Translations under genes and position numbers: made by a program
From: Schlegelella_A sp965246805
GTDB taxonomy: Bacteria > Pseudomonadota > Gammaproteobacteria > Burkholderiales > Burkholderiaceae_C
DNA length: 64,000 nt
Direction: 5' to 3'
Assembly (NCBI GenBank): GCA_965246805.1
Contig: CBDFFO010000007.1
Span: 1-64,000, forward strand
Notes under the pieces: generated by a model
What the model saw: the letters and a program-made list of their open reading frames with translations, nothing else
Told to the model about the DNA's origin: nothing
Database searches by the model: none
Part shown: piece by piece, positions 9,116-17,757 of the stretch
Layout of the letters: each line of letters opens with the position of its first letter
Position numbering within the stretch: the stretch's first letter is position 1

Positions 9116-10225
9116 CTACGAAGCGAACGACGAGAACTTCGCGCGCAGCGACGAGCGCCGGCGCCAGGTGCCCGCGGCGAGCAAGGTCGCAAGGCCCGCC
9201 AGCGACAGCCAGGCCGCATTGGCCTCAGGCACCGGCGACACCGCGACGAACGACGGCGCGACATAGCCCGCGAATTCGCCGGCGGGCGCCATCACGCTCG
9301 CGCCTAATTCGCCCGAGCGGTATTCGGTCAGCGCGGCCCGCGCCCGGCCTTCGACCGACAGCGCGAGCGATCTCAGCGCCGACGGCGTAAGCGTGTAGCT
9401 CAACACGTAGTTGCTGGTTGCTGGGTCGATCGCGAGGCCCCAGTAGCCATCGGCAGAAAGGTTGTCGAATTCGTCGACGAGGATTTTATCGCCGGTATTT
9501 CCGCTGGAATTGGTGAGGTAATAAAACCAAGATGATTTTCCAACCAGGTTGCTCGTCTCGCAGTCGCATTCAAAGAACTTGTTAAAACCTGCGTCTCCAA
9601 AATATCCTGGCTTTCCAGCGGACGTAAAGGTCGACCCATTGATGCTGAAGCTTCCTTCATAATCAAGACCCTTGCTAAAAGCGGACACAAAAGAATTGGT
9701 ATTTAGAACGTCTTCCCCGTAGTTGTTCAAGCCGCCCAGAAATCGGTCTCCTCCCTGTGAAACAATGCCATACAATTGGGCGTTGTTTAATGACAGCATA
9801 TTACTGTACTTGACGTTCAATACCCCGTTGGTAGTGCCTTGTTGAAGCGTGGTGAATATGCGCGCGTCCCCCGCGTCGCCTCCGAGAGTGTCGTTGTCGA
9901 ACCCGTCGACCGCCCACCGAACCTGCGTTGGGTTGACAATTGAATTCTTGAAGGCGACGAGGTTCGGATCTGCAGCCGGGATCAAAGTCCAGAACCGTTG
10001 ATAGCCGGCGTCGCTTTGTCCCTGCGCAAAGAAAATATCGTCTTGCACGCCTAAATCGAGGGTGTACGAAGTCTGCCCTGCTGGATTCCACAAAGTGAAA
10101 GCCAATTCGAAGCGATTGTTTGTCCGGACAGCGGCTTGGACGTGAGCGCCGAGCAGCGTACATATTGATGCTATTGCAAATAAGCGGAGAGCTCGGTTGA
10201 ACGCTCGGCTGGCGACTGATCGCAT
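9116..10225 (-). CDS. PEP-CTERM-like secreted protein, AT-rich core
   Basis: A 369-residue exported protein. The start at 10225 was chosen because AAAGG lies 8 bases upstream and it puts the signal peptide first (RLFAIASICTLLGAHVQAA). The mature part is Asn/Thr/Ser-rich with several aromatic residues and no recognised enzyme motif. The C-terminus reads SPVPEANAAWLSLAGLATLL followed by a basic cluster WRRR. This is the order of a PEP-CTERM sorting signal (VPEP-like motif, hydrophobic helix, Arg cluster), but with VPEA in place of VPEP. The exosortase XrtB encoded in this window would be the processing enzyme. The stretch at about 9470-10180 is visibly lower in GC than its neighbours, which suggests separate ancestry or relaxed selection. 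Function unknown. Confidence 0.75.
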   Translation of the reverse strand: MRSVASRAFNRALRLFAIASICTLLGAHVQAAVRTNNRFELAFTLWNPAGQTSYTLDLGVQDDIFFAQGQSDAGYQRFWTLIPAADPNLVAFKNSIVNPTQVRWAVDGFDNDTLGGDAGDARIFTTLQQGTTNGVLNVKYSNMLSLNNAQLYGIVSQGGDRFLGGLNNYGEDVLNTNSFVSAFSKGLDYEGSFSINGSTFTSAGKPGYFGDAGFNKFFECDCETSNLVGKSSWFYYLTNSSGNTGDKILVDEFDNLSADGYWGLAIDPATSNYVLSYTLTPSALRSLALSVEGRARAALTEYRSGELGASVMAPAGEFAGYVAPSFVAVSPVPEANAAWLSLAGLATLLAAGTWRRRSSLRAKFSSFAS

Positions 10226-10442
10226 CGGTGACCTTTCATTGCCGCCCTGTCGCTCGCAGACGACGTTAGGCAAAGTATTGCGACTCTTTGTGTCATCACC
10301 GCAATGAACCGGCGTGTAGCATGATCCGAACGGCGTCGCGGCGGGGAGTCTTGCCAACACCCGTGGGCCACGCGGAGTCGGATAGCCATTCGGCGCGAAA
10401 ACAAGGAAGCGGATGGGTTCTTACCTAGTACCCCCGTGGCAA

Positions 10443-11903
10443 CTACTTCGTAACACGAGCCGGCGAACAGCTGTTCAACGAAGTGCGCGAAACGCGCGAC
10501 GCGAACGCCTGATCGCTTGCGATCAAGCTGGCGTACGGGCCCGAGTAGGTGCCCGGCGACGCCATCAGTGCTTGCTGGGTGTCGGAGTCGGCGCTCTGCA
10601 GCGAGGCGATGCTGCCGATCGAGCTTCGCATGGCGCGCAGGAACGCCTCCTTCTCAGAACCGAATGGAATCGTGTTGGAGTTCCACTGCAGCGTGCTCTC
10701 GTAGAAGAAAGGGTAACGGCCTTCCTTCGCTTCGGTGCGGATTGGCGCGATGCCGTCGAGCTTCACGTAGCGATAGCCCTTGTCGCCACCGTTGGCGAGC
10801 GGGTTGTTCTCTCGGCCGATGACAGCCAGACCGTAAGCCGTGTTGTCCGGCGTGCCGGTGGCCGCCTCGACGCTCGGCGCCGCGCCGCCGAGGCAATTCT
10901 CGAGATTGCCGGTGCTGGTCAATTCTGCAACGGTGGTGCTGCCGGTCACGCGGGGCGCGGGCGTGGAGCCCGAGCTACCAGCAACGCCTATGACACCCCG
11001 AGCCGCCGTGCCCGATCCGCACGGGTTATTAGCGAAAAAGACGTTGGACGCAGCTTGGGTTGCCGAGCCCTCGACTTGTCGGCAGATGTTGATCGCCTTC
11101 GTCTCGACGTTTGCATCAACGCTGGTCGGGATCACGACGTTCCAGCCGCGACGGTTGAACGCCGAGAGCCCTGGCGTCGTCAGCGCCGCGCGGACGAATT
11201 GACTCGTCAGCGACGGCTGTTTGGCCGGGTCTTCATCAATCGCCGCGCCGGCACCGATATACCCTTGCGCTTCTTGCAATGCACGGTAAGCCTTCTTGTT
11301 CACGACCACGCCGAACAGCGCTTGCACGAATGGGCCGATGTCAAGGGTCCGATATTGATCGTAAGTCAATGCAGTCGTCCCGTTGGGCAGGTTGATCTGC
11401 TGCTGCAGCAGAGCCGGCTCTAAGTCGGCGATGCCAGCATCGACGATCAGGCTGGTCGTGTTAGGGCACGCATAGCTCGGAAGCTGGATGTCGGTCGCCG
11501 GCGAAGCATTCGCGGTGCGGGTACACGTGCTGTCCACCGCGATGATCGCTTGCGCAGTTGCCGTCGCGACTGGGTTGATGCCGTTGGTCGAACCGCCCAG
11601 GTCGCGCTTCGTCACCAGCATCGGAGCCCCGGCCGCATAACTTGCAACGGCGGTTCGCAGGTTACACGAATAGGCACGATGGTTGTTGCCGCGGCTGCCG
11701 TCGAAAAAGACATCGAACGATGCCGGGTCACAGATGCCATGCACATAGGCCGCGAGCGCTAAGCGAGTCGTCGCGCCGCCGGCAATGTTGATCTGCCTGA
11801 GCGTGCCGGCAAGCCGGGCTGCCGCGATGTCGTCGGGGCTGAGGGCGTGAGCGGAACCCGCAGCCGCGAGAGCCATGGCGAACAGGAAAATACGGTACCT
11901 CAT
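10443..11903 (-). CDS. Secreted tandem-paralogue family protein, copy A (possible PBP-like fold)
   Basis: A 486-residue protein with a Sec signal peptide (MRYRIFLFAMALAAAGSAHA). The start at 11903 is supported by GGAGAG about 10 bases upstream. It is one of three head-to-tail paralogues in the window. Shared features are an N-terminal LRQINIAGG... segment, paired Cys residues (IC...YSCNL, TCTRTA, YACPNTT, NPCGSGTA), VVVNKKAYRALQEAQ near the middle and ICRQVEGSATQAA. The last resembles the ligand-loop of PstS-type phosphate-binding proteins (R-x-x-GSGT), so a periplasmic-binding-like fold is plausible but not proven. No transporter genes lie nearby. The neighbouring secretion-like operon could export it; that is inference. 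It is the most divergent of the three copies. Confidence 0.7.
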   Translation of the reverse strand: MRYRIFLFAMALAAAGSAHALSPDDIAAARLAGTLRQINIAGGATTRLALAAYVHGICDPASFDVFFDGSRGNNHRAYSCNLRTAVASYAAGAPMLVTKRDLGGSTNGINPVATATAQAIIAVDSTCTRTANASPATDIQLPSYACPNTTSLIVDAGIADLEPALLQQQINLPNGTTALTYDQYRTLDIGPFVQALFGVVVNKKAYRALQEAQGYIGAGAAIDEDPAKQPSLTSQFVRAALTTPGLSAFNRRGWNVVIPTSVDANVETKAINICRQVEGSATQAASNVFFANNPCGSGTAARGVIGVAGSSGSTPAPRVTGSTTVAELTSTGNLENCLGGAAPSVEAATGTPDNTAYGLAVIGRENNPLANGGDKGYRYVKLDGIAPIRTEAKEGRYPFFYESTLQWNSNTIPFGSEKEAFLRAMRSSIGSIASLQSADSDTQQALMASPGTYSGPYASLIASDQAFASRVSRTSLNSCSPARVTK

Positions 11904-11997
11904 TAGAGCGCTCTCCGTTGATTCGCGACGCACCGGTTCAGTCTCGCAGCGCAATGGATATGGAAAACAAGGCACGGACCAGGCATTGGGACTTCAA

Positions 11998-13460
11998 TCA
12001 CTTTGTGACTTCACTCTGCGAGCAGCTGTTCAACGACACGCGCGAAACGCGCGACGCGAACAGCTGGTCAACAGCGCTCAGGCTGGCGTACGGGCCCGAG
12101 TAGGTGGACGGCGACGCCATCAGCGCCTGCTGGGTGTCGACGTCGGCGTTCTGCAGCGAGGAAATGCGGCCGATCGAGCTGCGCACGGCGCGCAGGAACG
12201 CGTCCTTGTCAGAATTGGACGGAATCGTGGTGGTGTTCCACTGCATCGTGCTCTCGAACCAGAACGGGTAGCGGCCTTCCTTCGCTTCGGTGCGAATAGG
12301 CGCGATCCCGTCGAGCTTCACGTAGCGATAGCCCTTGTCGCCGCCGTTGGCGAGTGGGTTGTTCTCGCGGCCGATGACGGCGAGGCCGTAAGCGGTGTTA
12401 TCCGGCGCGCCGGTGGCTGCTTCTACGCTCGGCGCCGCGCCGCCGAGGCAGTTCTCGAGATTGCCCGTGCTGGTCAATTCGGCGACTGTGATGCCTCCTG
12501 TCACGAGAGGAGCCGGAACGGTACCGCTGCTGCCCGGTTGGCCGATGATGCCGAGCGTCGCGGTGCCCGAGCCACACGGGTTGTTGCCGAAGAACACGTT
12601 CGACGCAGCCTGGGTACCCGAGCCCTCCACTTGTCTGCAAATGTTGATCGCCTTCGTTTCGACGTTCGCATCGACGCTGGTCGGGATCACGACGTTCCAG
12701 CCACGCTTGTTGCCACCCGGCGAGAGGCCCGGCGAAATCAGTGCTGCACGAACGAACTCGGTTGGCAACGACGGCTGCTTGGCCGGGTCTTCATCGAGCG
12801 CCCCACCGGCGGCGATGAAGCCTTGCGCTTCCTGCAGTGCACGGTACGCCTTCTTGTTCACGACCACGCCGAACAGGGCCTGGGCGAGCGGGGCGATGTC
12901 GAGTGTCCACAGCTGAGTCGAGGTCAGGGCCACAGTGCCAGAAGGCAGGTTGATCGTCTGCTGCAGCAACGTCGGCTCGACGTCGGAGATGCCGCCATCG
13001 ACGACCACGTTGGTGGTATGCGGGCACGCGTAACTTGCAAGCTGGATGTCGTAAGTCGGCGAAAAATTGGCCGTGCGGGTGCATGTGTCGTCGACGGCGA
13101 TGATCGCCTGCGGCGCTCCTGTAGCTATCGGATTCACTCCGTTGGACGAATCCCCTTGGTCACGCTTGGTGATCAGCATCGGCGTGCCGACTCCATAGTT
13201 CCCACTGCTTGGCGCAAGTTGCACGAGTAGGCACGATGGTAGTTGCCAGCCGTTGCATCGAAGAAAATATCGAACGACACCGGATTGCAAATCTGTCGGA
13301 CGTAAGCGGCGAAAGTCAGACGAAGCGAAGATGCACCAGCGATGTTGATTTGCATCAACGTGCCAGCAAGTCGGGCGGCGTCGAGGTCAGCGGGACTTAT
13401 GGCGTTGGCAGAACCGGCAGCAGTTAGCAAGATGACGGACATCAACAAATGGACTTTCAT
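11998..13460 (-). pseudogene. Tandem-paralogue family, copy B, frameshifted
   Basis: The second copy of the family is split over two frames. The N-terminal part starts at 13460 (MKVHLLMSVILLTAAGSANA signal peptide) and runs into YSCNLRQAV, then meets an early stop near 13173. The remaining 400 or so residues continue in the next frame as GNYGVGTPMLITKRDQ, matching copy C exactly where the first part stops. The break maps to the GTGGGAAC stretch at 13198-13205: compared with copy C, one base is missing from the Gly codon before the Asn. The rest of the copy is intact and well conserved, ending at a TGA at 11998. Either a recent inactivating deletion or a sequencing error at a G-run; the strong downstream conservation makes an old pseudogene unlikely. 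Confidence 0.8.
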
Positions 13461-13509
13461 AGCGGTGCCTGTTGCCACGCGACGCGCCGAAAGGATCCCA
13501 CGTCGCGCC

Positions 13510-13553
13510 TTGAATTAAGAAAACAAGAAAGGGCCCCGGGAGGGGGCCCTTTC
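13510..13553 (-). terminator. Rho-independent terminator after copy C
   Basis: On the minus strand an 11-base-pair perfect stem (GAAAGGGCCCC pairing with its complement, 13527-13537 with 13543-13553) with a 5-base loop is followed by TTGTTTTCTTAATT. It lies 16 bases beyond the copy C stop at 13569. It should end the transcript that reads through 15936-13569, and it separates copy C from copy B. Confidence 0.9.
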
Positions 13554-13568
13554 GATTCAGCAGGTCAA

Positions 13569-15029
13569 TTACTTCGTGATGCGAGCCGGCGAGCAGCTGT
13601 TCAACGGCACGCGCGAAACGCGTGACGCGAACAGTTGGTCGGCCGAACTCAGGTTGGCGTACGGGCCCGTGTAGGTGCTCGGCAGCGCCATCAGCGCTTG
13701 CTGGGTGTCGGCGTCGGCGTTCTGCAGCGACGCGATGCGGCCGATCGAGCTTCGCAGGGAGCGCAGGAACGCGTCGGTGTCGGAGTTGGCGGGGACCGTG
13801 GTGGTGTTCCACTGCATCGTGTTCTCGAACCAGAACGGGTAGCGGCCATCCTTCGCTTCGGTGCGCAGCGGCGCCACGCCGTCGAGCTTCACGTAGCGAT
13901 AGCCCTTGTCGCCGCCATTGGCGAGCGGGTTGTTCTCGCGGCCGATGACCGCGAGGCCGTAGGCCGTGTTGTCGCCGCCGGTGGCGGTTTCGACACTGGG
14001 CGCCGCGCCGCCGAGGCAGTTCTCCAGGTTGCCAGTGCTGGTCAATTCGGCGACTGTGATGCCTCCCGTCACGAGAGGAGCCGGAACGGTACCGGCGCTG
14101 CCCGGTTGGCCGATGATGCCGAGCGTCGCGGTGCCCGAGCCACACGGGTTGTTGCCGAAGAACACGTTCGACGCGGCCTGCGTGCCGGAGCCTTCGGCCC
14201 GACGGCAAATGTTGATCGCCTTGGTTTCGGAGGCGGCATCGACGCTGGTCGGGATCACGACGTTCCAGCCACGCTTGTTGCCACCGGGCGAGAGACCCGG
14301 CGTGGTGAATGCCGCGCGAACGAACTCGCTGGGAAGCGACGGCTGCTTGGCGGGGTCTTCATCGAGCGCCCCACCGGCGGCGATGAAGCCTTGCGCTTCC
14401 TGCAGCGCGCGGTAGGCCTTCTTGTTCACGACCACGCCGAACAGGGCTTGCGCCAGCGGCGCGATGTCGAGGGTCGCGAGCTGAGCCGGCGTCAACGCCG
14501 CCGAGCCGGAAGGCAGGTTGATCGTCTGCTGCAGCAAAGCCGGTTCCACATCGGAGACGCCGCCGTCTACGACCGCGGTGGTCGTGTTCGGGCACGCGTA
14601 GCTGGCGAGCTGGATGTCGGTCGCCGGGCTGGGGTTGGCGGTGCGGGTGCAGGTGGCGTCGACAGCGATGATCGCCTGCGCGGTGGCAGTGGCGACCGGG
14701 TTCACGCCGTTGGTAGAACCGCTCTGGTCGCGCTTCGTGATCACGATCGGTGTGCCGATCGCGTAGTTGCCGACGGCCGTGCGCAGGTTGCACGAGTAGG
14801 CGCGATGGTTGTTGCCGGTGGTGCCGTTGAAGAAGACGTCGAACGAGGCCGGGGCGCAGATCTCCTGCACATAGGCGGCCAGCGAGAGGCGGATCGCCGA
14901 GGCGCCGGCGAGGTTGATTTGCCTCAGCGTGCCGGCCGTGCTGGCGGCAGCGATCTCTTCGGGGCTGAGGGCGTGGGCAGAACCCGCGGCGGCGAGCGCA
15001 GCGGTGAGGGCGAGAAGTCGAAGTTTCAT
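13569..15029 (-). CDS. Secreted tandem-paralogue family protein, copy C (possible PBP-like fold)
   Basis: A 486-residue product with signal peptide MKLRLLALTAALAAAGSAHA. AAGGA five bases before the ATG at 15029 fixes the start. It is the intact reference copy, very close to copy B (long identical stretches such as PLVTGGITVAELTSTGNLEN) and less close to copy A. Conserved points include INLAGASAIRLSLAAYVQ after the signal peptide, SDVEPALLQQTINLPSG, FGVVVNKKAYRALQEAQGF and ICRRAEGSGTQAASNVFFG. The LAGAS and GSGT elements recall PstS-like binding proteins, but I do not recognise the family firmly. It lies 91 bases after the PEP-CTERM gene at 15936 on the same strand and is followed by a strong terminator, so these two genes probably form one transcript. 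Confidence 0.75.
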   Translation of the reverse strand: MKLRLLALTAALAAAGSAHALSPEEIAAASTAGTLRQINLAGASAIRLSLAAYVQEICAPASFDVFFNGTTGNNHRAYSCNLRTAVGNYAIGTPIVITKRDQSGSTNGVNPVATATAQAIIAVDATCTRTANPSPATDIQLASYACPNTTTAVVDGGVSDVEPALLQQTINLPSGSAALTPAQLATLDIAPLAQALFGVVVNKKAYRALQEAQGFIAAGGALDEDPAKQPSLPSEFVRAAFTTPGLSPGGNKRGWNVVIPTSVDAASETKAINICRRAEGSGTQAASNVFFGNNPCGSGTATLGIIGQPGSAGTVPAPLVTGGITVAELTSTGNLENCLGGAAPSVETATGGDNTAYGLAVIGRENNPLANGGDKGYRYVKLDGVAPLRTEAKDGRYPFWFENTMQWNTTTVPANSDTDAFLRSLRSSIGRIASLQNADADTQQALMALPSTYTGPYANLSSADQLFASRVSRVPLNSCSPARITK

Positions 15030-15120
15030 GATGTCCTTGCTTTCTTGGAGTGCGCCGTACCAGGCCTGGGACGGCGCCGAGAGGGGGATGCAGGGCGCGC
15101 GGAGCTGCGCGCCCCGGGGT

Positions 15121-15936
15121 TCAGGCGTTGTCTTGGTTGCGACGGCGACGCGACACGAAGCCGAGCGCGCCGAAACCGGCCAGCACCATCGCAAGCGAAC
15201 CTGGCTCCGGCACGGCCGAAACCGTGTAAGCCAGCTGGGTGCCGTTGAACGAGAAGCGGCCGGCGACGGCCGTCGCCGAAATCGGCGGCTCCGCGGTGTC
15301 GGTGGTTTCGCTTTCGATGTAGGCAGCCGAACTGGCACCGACCACATTGGTGATGTAGTAGGAGAAGCCGAGCGCGTTCAGTCCACCGTCGTTGAAGTAG
15401 CCCTGCGAGCCGGCAGCGGTGTACGCGTCGCCGTTGGTGCCTACCGTCAGGTTGGCGGTGCCGTTGGCGTTCATGACCTGGCTCAGGTCGTTGAACTTGG
15501 CGCCGAGCGTCTCGACGCCCTGGAACCAGTCGCCGTTGTTGATCGATGTCGGACCCTGGGTCGGGTCGAGTGTGGTCAGCAACACGCGGCCGCTGTTGGC
15601 CGCGAACGGCTCCGAATTGACGGCCAGCAACGCCCAGCGGGTGCCGGAGGTCTTGGTGCCGTCGAACAGGTTGGTGTCGGCGCCGAGGTAGGTCGAGAAA
15701 TTGGCGCTGGCCAGGCTGCTCGTGAACGACGTGTTCGCGGTGGCGAGGAAGCTCTGCAGCGTGATGCCGAGATCCTTCGTGAACGAACGGCCTTCGTCGA
15801 ACAGGACGAAAACCAGTTCGGCGTTGTTGGCAGTGCTGTTGTCGAGCGCGCCAGTGCCGATGCCGGCGAATGCCGGCGCGGCCGCCGCAGCGGCGCACGC
15901 CGCGATCGTGGCCGCAGCGATGTGTTTCATTTTCAT
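15121..15936 (-). CDS. PEP-CTERM sorting-domain protein
   Basis: A 271-residue exported protein. The start at 15936 has GGGAG 8 to 9 bases upstream and gives the signal peptide MKMKHIAAATIAACAAAAAAPAFA. The mature region is Asn/Thr/Ser/Gly-rich with a GWQ-free, low-charge composition typical of PEP-CTERM cargo; it contains ELVFVLFDEGRSFTKDLGI and a FSYYITN segment also seen in the PEP-CTERM-like protein at 9116-10225 (SSWFYYLTN), so the two may be distant relatives. The C-terminus is SAVPEPGSLAMVLAGFGALG followed by SRRRR: a textbook VPEP motif, hydrophobic helix and Arg cluster. It is a predicted XrtB substrate, cleaved and probably bound to the exopolysaccharide or cell surface. Molecular function unknown. 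Confidence 0.9.
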   Translation of the reverse strand: MKMKHIAAATIAACAAAAAAPAFAGIGTGALDNSTANNAELVFVLFDEGRSFTKDLGITLQSFLATANTSFTSSLASANFSTYLGADTNLFDGTKTSGTRWALLAVNSEPFAANSGRVLLTTLDPTQGPTSINNGDWFQGVETLGAKFNDLSQVMNANGTANLTVGTNGDAYTAAGSQGYFNDGGLNALGFSYYITNVVGASSAAYIESETTDTAEPPISATAVAGRFSFNGTQLAYTVSAVPEPGSLAMVLAGFGALGFVSRRRRNQDNA

Positions 15937-16241
15937 GCTTGTTTCTCCCAAGAGGTAAAGATCGTTTGATGTGGAACCTGTTGCAGGCCTGAACCGTCTG
16001 AACGCGGAACCTGGCCGAACCGATCGCCTGGGAACGTATCTGGCGGTGGCCTTGAAGCGGTGCTTCGAGGCAGCAGCAAGAGGTACTGGGCGTTTGGCAT
16101 GCGCGATGCACCCGTCTAGAAAAGAGCGATGAGCCTTCTGCAGGCCCGCGCAGTGTTGCGATACGCAATGACAGGCGATGCTCTCGAAGCCGTTTTTCGA
16201 GCGATCCGAACGGACTACCGACAATGGGATGGGCCGTTCAA
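15937..16241. other. 305-base intergenic region upstream of the PEP-CTERM gene
   Basis: No coding sequence with convincing codon use or start was found between the epsA stop and the PEP-CTERM start. It should hold the promoter of the minus-strand unit that begins at 15936. The only notable element is the CCGAACGGACTA copy at 16206-16217 listed separately. No clear sigma-54 (TGGC...TTGC) box was seen. Confidence 0.6.
16206..16217 (-). promoter_or_regulatory. Candidate shared regulatory motif, copy 1 (TAGTCCGTTCGG)
   Basis: Read on the minus strand this is TAGTCCGTTCGG, an exact match to the copy at 43965-43976 and one mismatch from three other copies, all in or at the edge of intergenic DNA around eps, secretion and PEP-CTERM genes. 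It lies 270 bases before the PEP-CTERM gene at 15936. Function is inferred only from recurrence and placement. Confidence 0.45.
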
Positions 16242-17129
16242 TCAACCGTCGACGGCATCGAGCGGCGCGAACCCGGATGAACGTTCGAGGAGGCCCATCG
16301 ACATGGCTTTGGCGACCGCTTGCGCGCGGTTCGCGGCCTCCAGTTTGCGCAGGATCTTCTGCACGTGGTTCTTCACCGTGAGCGGGCTGATGCTGAGCAG
16401 TTCACCCACCTGCTGGTTGCTCTTTCCTTCGCGCACCCAGCCGAGAATTTGCTTTTCGCGCTCCGTGATGAGCAGTCGCTGTTGACCGCGTCGCGGCACC
16501 ACCTTGACCGGTGCTCGTTGACGCGACATGTCGTGCTCGGTGGCTTGCGTGCGCAGGTAGGTGCTGTGCAAGAGCGGCAGCAACATGTCCAGCCAAGACT
16601 GATGCGTGCTGTCCATCCGTGTATCGGTCGACGTGAAAATGAACAAGCTCTCCAGTTCGGCCGGTCGTTGCGGCCTCGATACGCCGTGCACCAGCATCTC
16701 GACGATGCCCGATGCGGCTAGGCGGTCGCGTTCGCTCGAGCCGCTTTCGCCGGCCAGTTCCCTGAGGTCGACGATGACCGAACGCCCGCGATCGAGCCAG
16801 GTGCCGACCAGCTGACGCATCAACGACGAGCGGAAATCCGTCAGCAGTGAAAGCAGCGGCGGCGTGATCGGAATGCTGTTGAACACCTCGAACGACAGCT
16901 CTCTGGTCGAACGCTGGTACAAGCCGCAGATGGCGACCTGGTGTGGCAAGAGCACCGCCAGCTTGGCCTGGGCCCACACAAAGAATTGGAAGCGTCGGCG
17001 GACATCGATCGACGATTCGATGATCTGCAGAACGGCCTCCGACGCCTTCTCGTCGGACAGGTTTGCCGGTGGGGCAAGCGGAGGCGAACGGGTCATGAGC
17101 ATGTCTGAATGAGGGAAAATGCTATGCAT
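16242..17129 (-). CDS. epsA: LuxR-type transcriptional regulator EpsA (XrtB/PEP-CTERM associated)
   Basis: A 295-residue DNA-binding regulator. The C-terminal 65 residues are a LuxR/GerE helix-turn-helix: LITEREKQILGWVREGKSNQ, then VGELLSISPLTVKNHVQKIL and an Arg/Ala-rich recognition tail. The N-terminal 200 residues form a sensor-like part without the receiver Asp signature of response regulators or an obvious acyl-homoserine-lactone pocket. This arrangement, next to an eps/exosortase locus, fits EpsA of the methanolan-type clusters. The start at 17129 has GGAGAG about 10 bases upstream; an ATG at 17162 is possible but has no ribosome site. It lies 62 bases after the last pseudopilin gene on the same strand, so it could also be read from the secretion operon. 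It probably controls the eps and PEP-CTERM genes. Confidence 0.85.
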   Translation of the reverse strand: MHSIFPHSDMLMTRSPPLAPPANLSDEKASEAVLQIIESSIDVRRRFQFFVWAQAKLAVLLPHQVAICGLYQRSTRELSFEVFNSIPITPPLLSLLTDFRSSLMRQLVGTWLDRGRSVIVDLRELAGESGSSERDRLAASGIVEMLVHGVSRPQRPAELESLFIFTSTDTRMDSTHQSWLDMLLPLLHSTYLRTQATEHDMSRQRAPVKVVPRRGQQRLLITEREKQILGWVREGKSNQQVGELLSISPLTVKNHVQKILRKLEAANRAQAVAKAMSMGLLERSSGFAPLDAVDG

Positions 17130-17170
17130 GTCGGGTGACTCTCCGTCGGTTTGCTTCGCCATCCTGTGAG

Positions 17171-17182
17171 CCGATCGGACTA
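17171..17182 (-). promoter_or_regulatory. Candidate shared regulatory motif, copy 2 (TAGTCCGATCGG)
   Basis: The minus-strand sequence TAGTCCGATCGG differs at one base from the exact copies at 16206 and 43965. It sits just before epsA, 41 bases upstream of the preferred start at 17129, and would suit autoregulation if EpsA is the ligand. Inference from position and similarity only. Confidence 0.4.
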
Positions 17183-17190
17183 CGGCGGCA

Positions 17191-17757
17191 CTAACGCGTG
17201 GATGGGGACGAGGGGACTTTGACGGCGGGCGTTGCAACCGACGACGCATGCCCCGGGACCGTGAAAATTCGATCGGAAATGCGGATCGGCCCGACCTGCC
17301 CGCTGGCTTCGATGTCCGCCGTGATGAAGGCGAGTTCGTTCGACCGACTGCGCAGGCCGACGATGCGGTTGCCGGGGTCCATGATCAGCACCCAGTCCGG
17401 CAGGCCGGTGAACGGATCGGCATACAAGCGACGGAGGTGGTACACGGTCTGAGGGCCGCGACCGTCGGCGACGAGTTCTGCGAGCAACGTGGGCCCGGCC
17501 GAGTCGCCGCCGTCGACGCTCAATGTGCGATAGGTGCCGATCGCAGCGGCGATCTCGCGGCCGCGAAAAATGAGCTCGCGTTCGCGCTCGCGGTGCGCCG
17601 CGGTGCGCCAGCTCTGCCCCACCCCGGCCAGCCCCGCAGCCGTCAGCGCGACCGCGAACAGCAACCACAGATACGTGAAGCCGCGGACAGCGGAAGGCCG
17701 CACGAGGCGGCATCCGCCGGGGCCTGCGCTGCGAGAGCAGGAGCTACCAGTCCGCAT
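17191..17757 (-). CDS. Atypical pseudopilin, FTYLW type
   Basis: A 188-residue type II secretion/type IV pilin-like protein. A 26-residue basic leader ends in RG, and the mature protein would begin FTYLWLLFAVALTAAGLAG, the hydrophobic helix that embeds pseudopilins in the inner membrane. Position +5 is Trp rather than the usual Glu, as in some minor pseudopilins that cap the filament tip. An Arg/Glu-rich stretch (HRERERELIFRG) follows the helix and a small globular domain (YADPFTGLPDWVLI) makes up the rest. GGGAGG five bases before the ATG fixes the start at 17757, which overlaps the upstream pseudopilin gene by 14 bases. It is the last gene of the secretion-like operon. Confidence 0.8.
   Translation of the reverse strand: MRTGSSCSRSAGPGGCRLVRPSAVRGFTYLWLLFAVALTAAGLAGVGQSWRTAAHRERERELIFRGREIAAAIGTYRTLSVDGGDSAGPTLLAELVADGRGPQTVYHLRRLYADPFTGLPDWVLIMDPGNRIVGLRSRSNELAFITADIEASGQVGPIRISDRIFTVPGHASSVATPAVKVPSSPSTR

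Noticed and set aside
13173..13290. Programmed frameshift in paralogue copy B
   Set aside because: No slippery heptamer with a downstream pseudoknot was seen, and copies A and C do the same job in one frame, so a simple one-base deletion or sequencing error explains it.
15937..16241. A small gene between epsA and the PEP-CTERM gene
   Set aside because: Short frames exist on both strands but none has a ribosome site, a recognisable domain or codon use like its neighbours.
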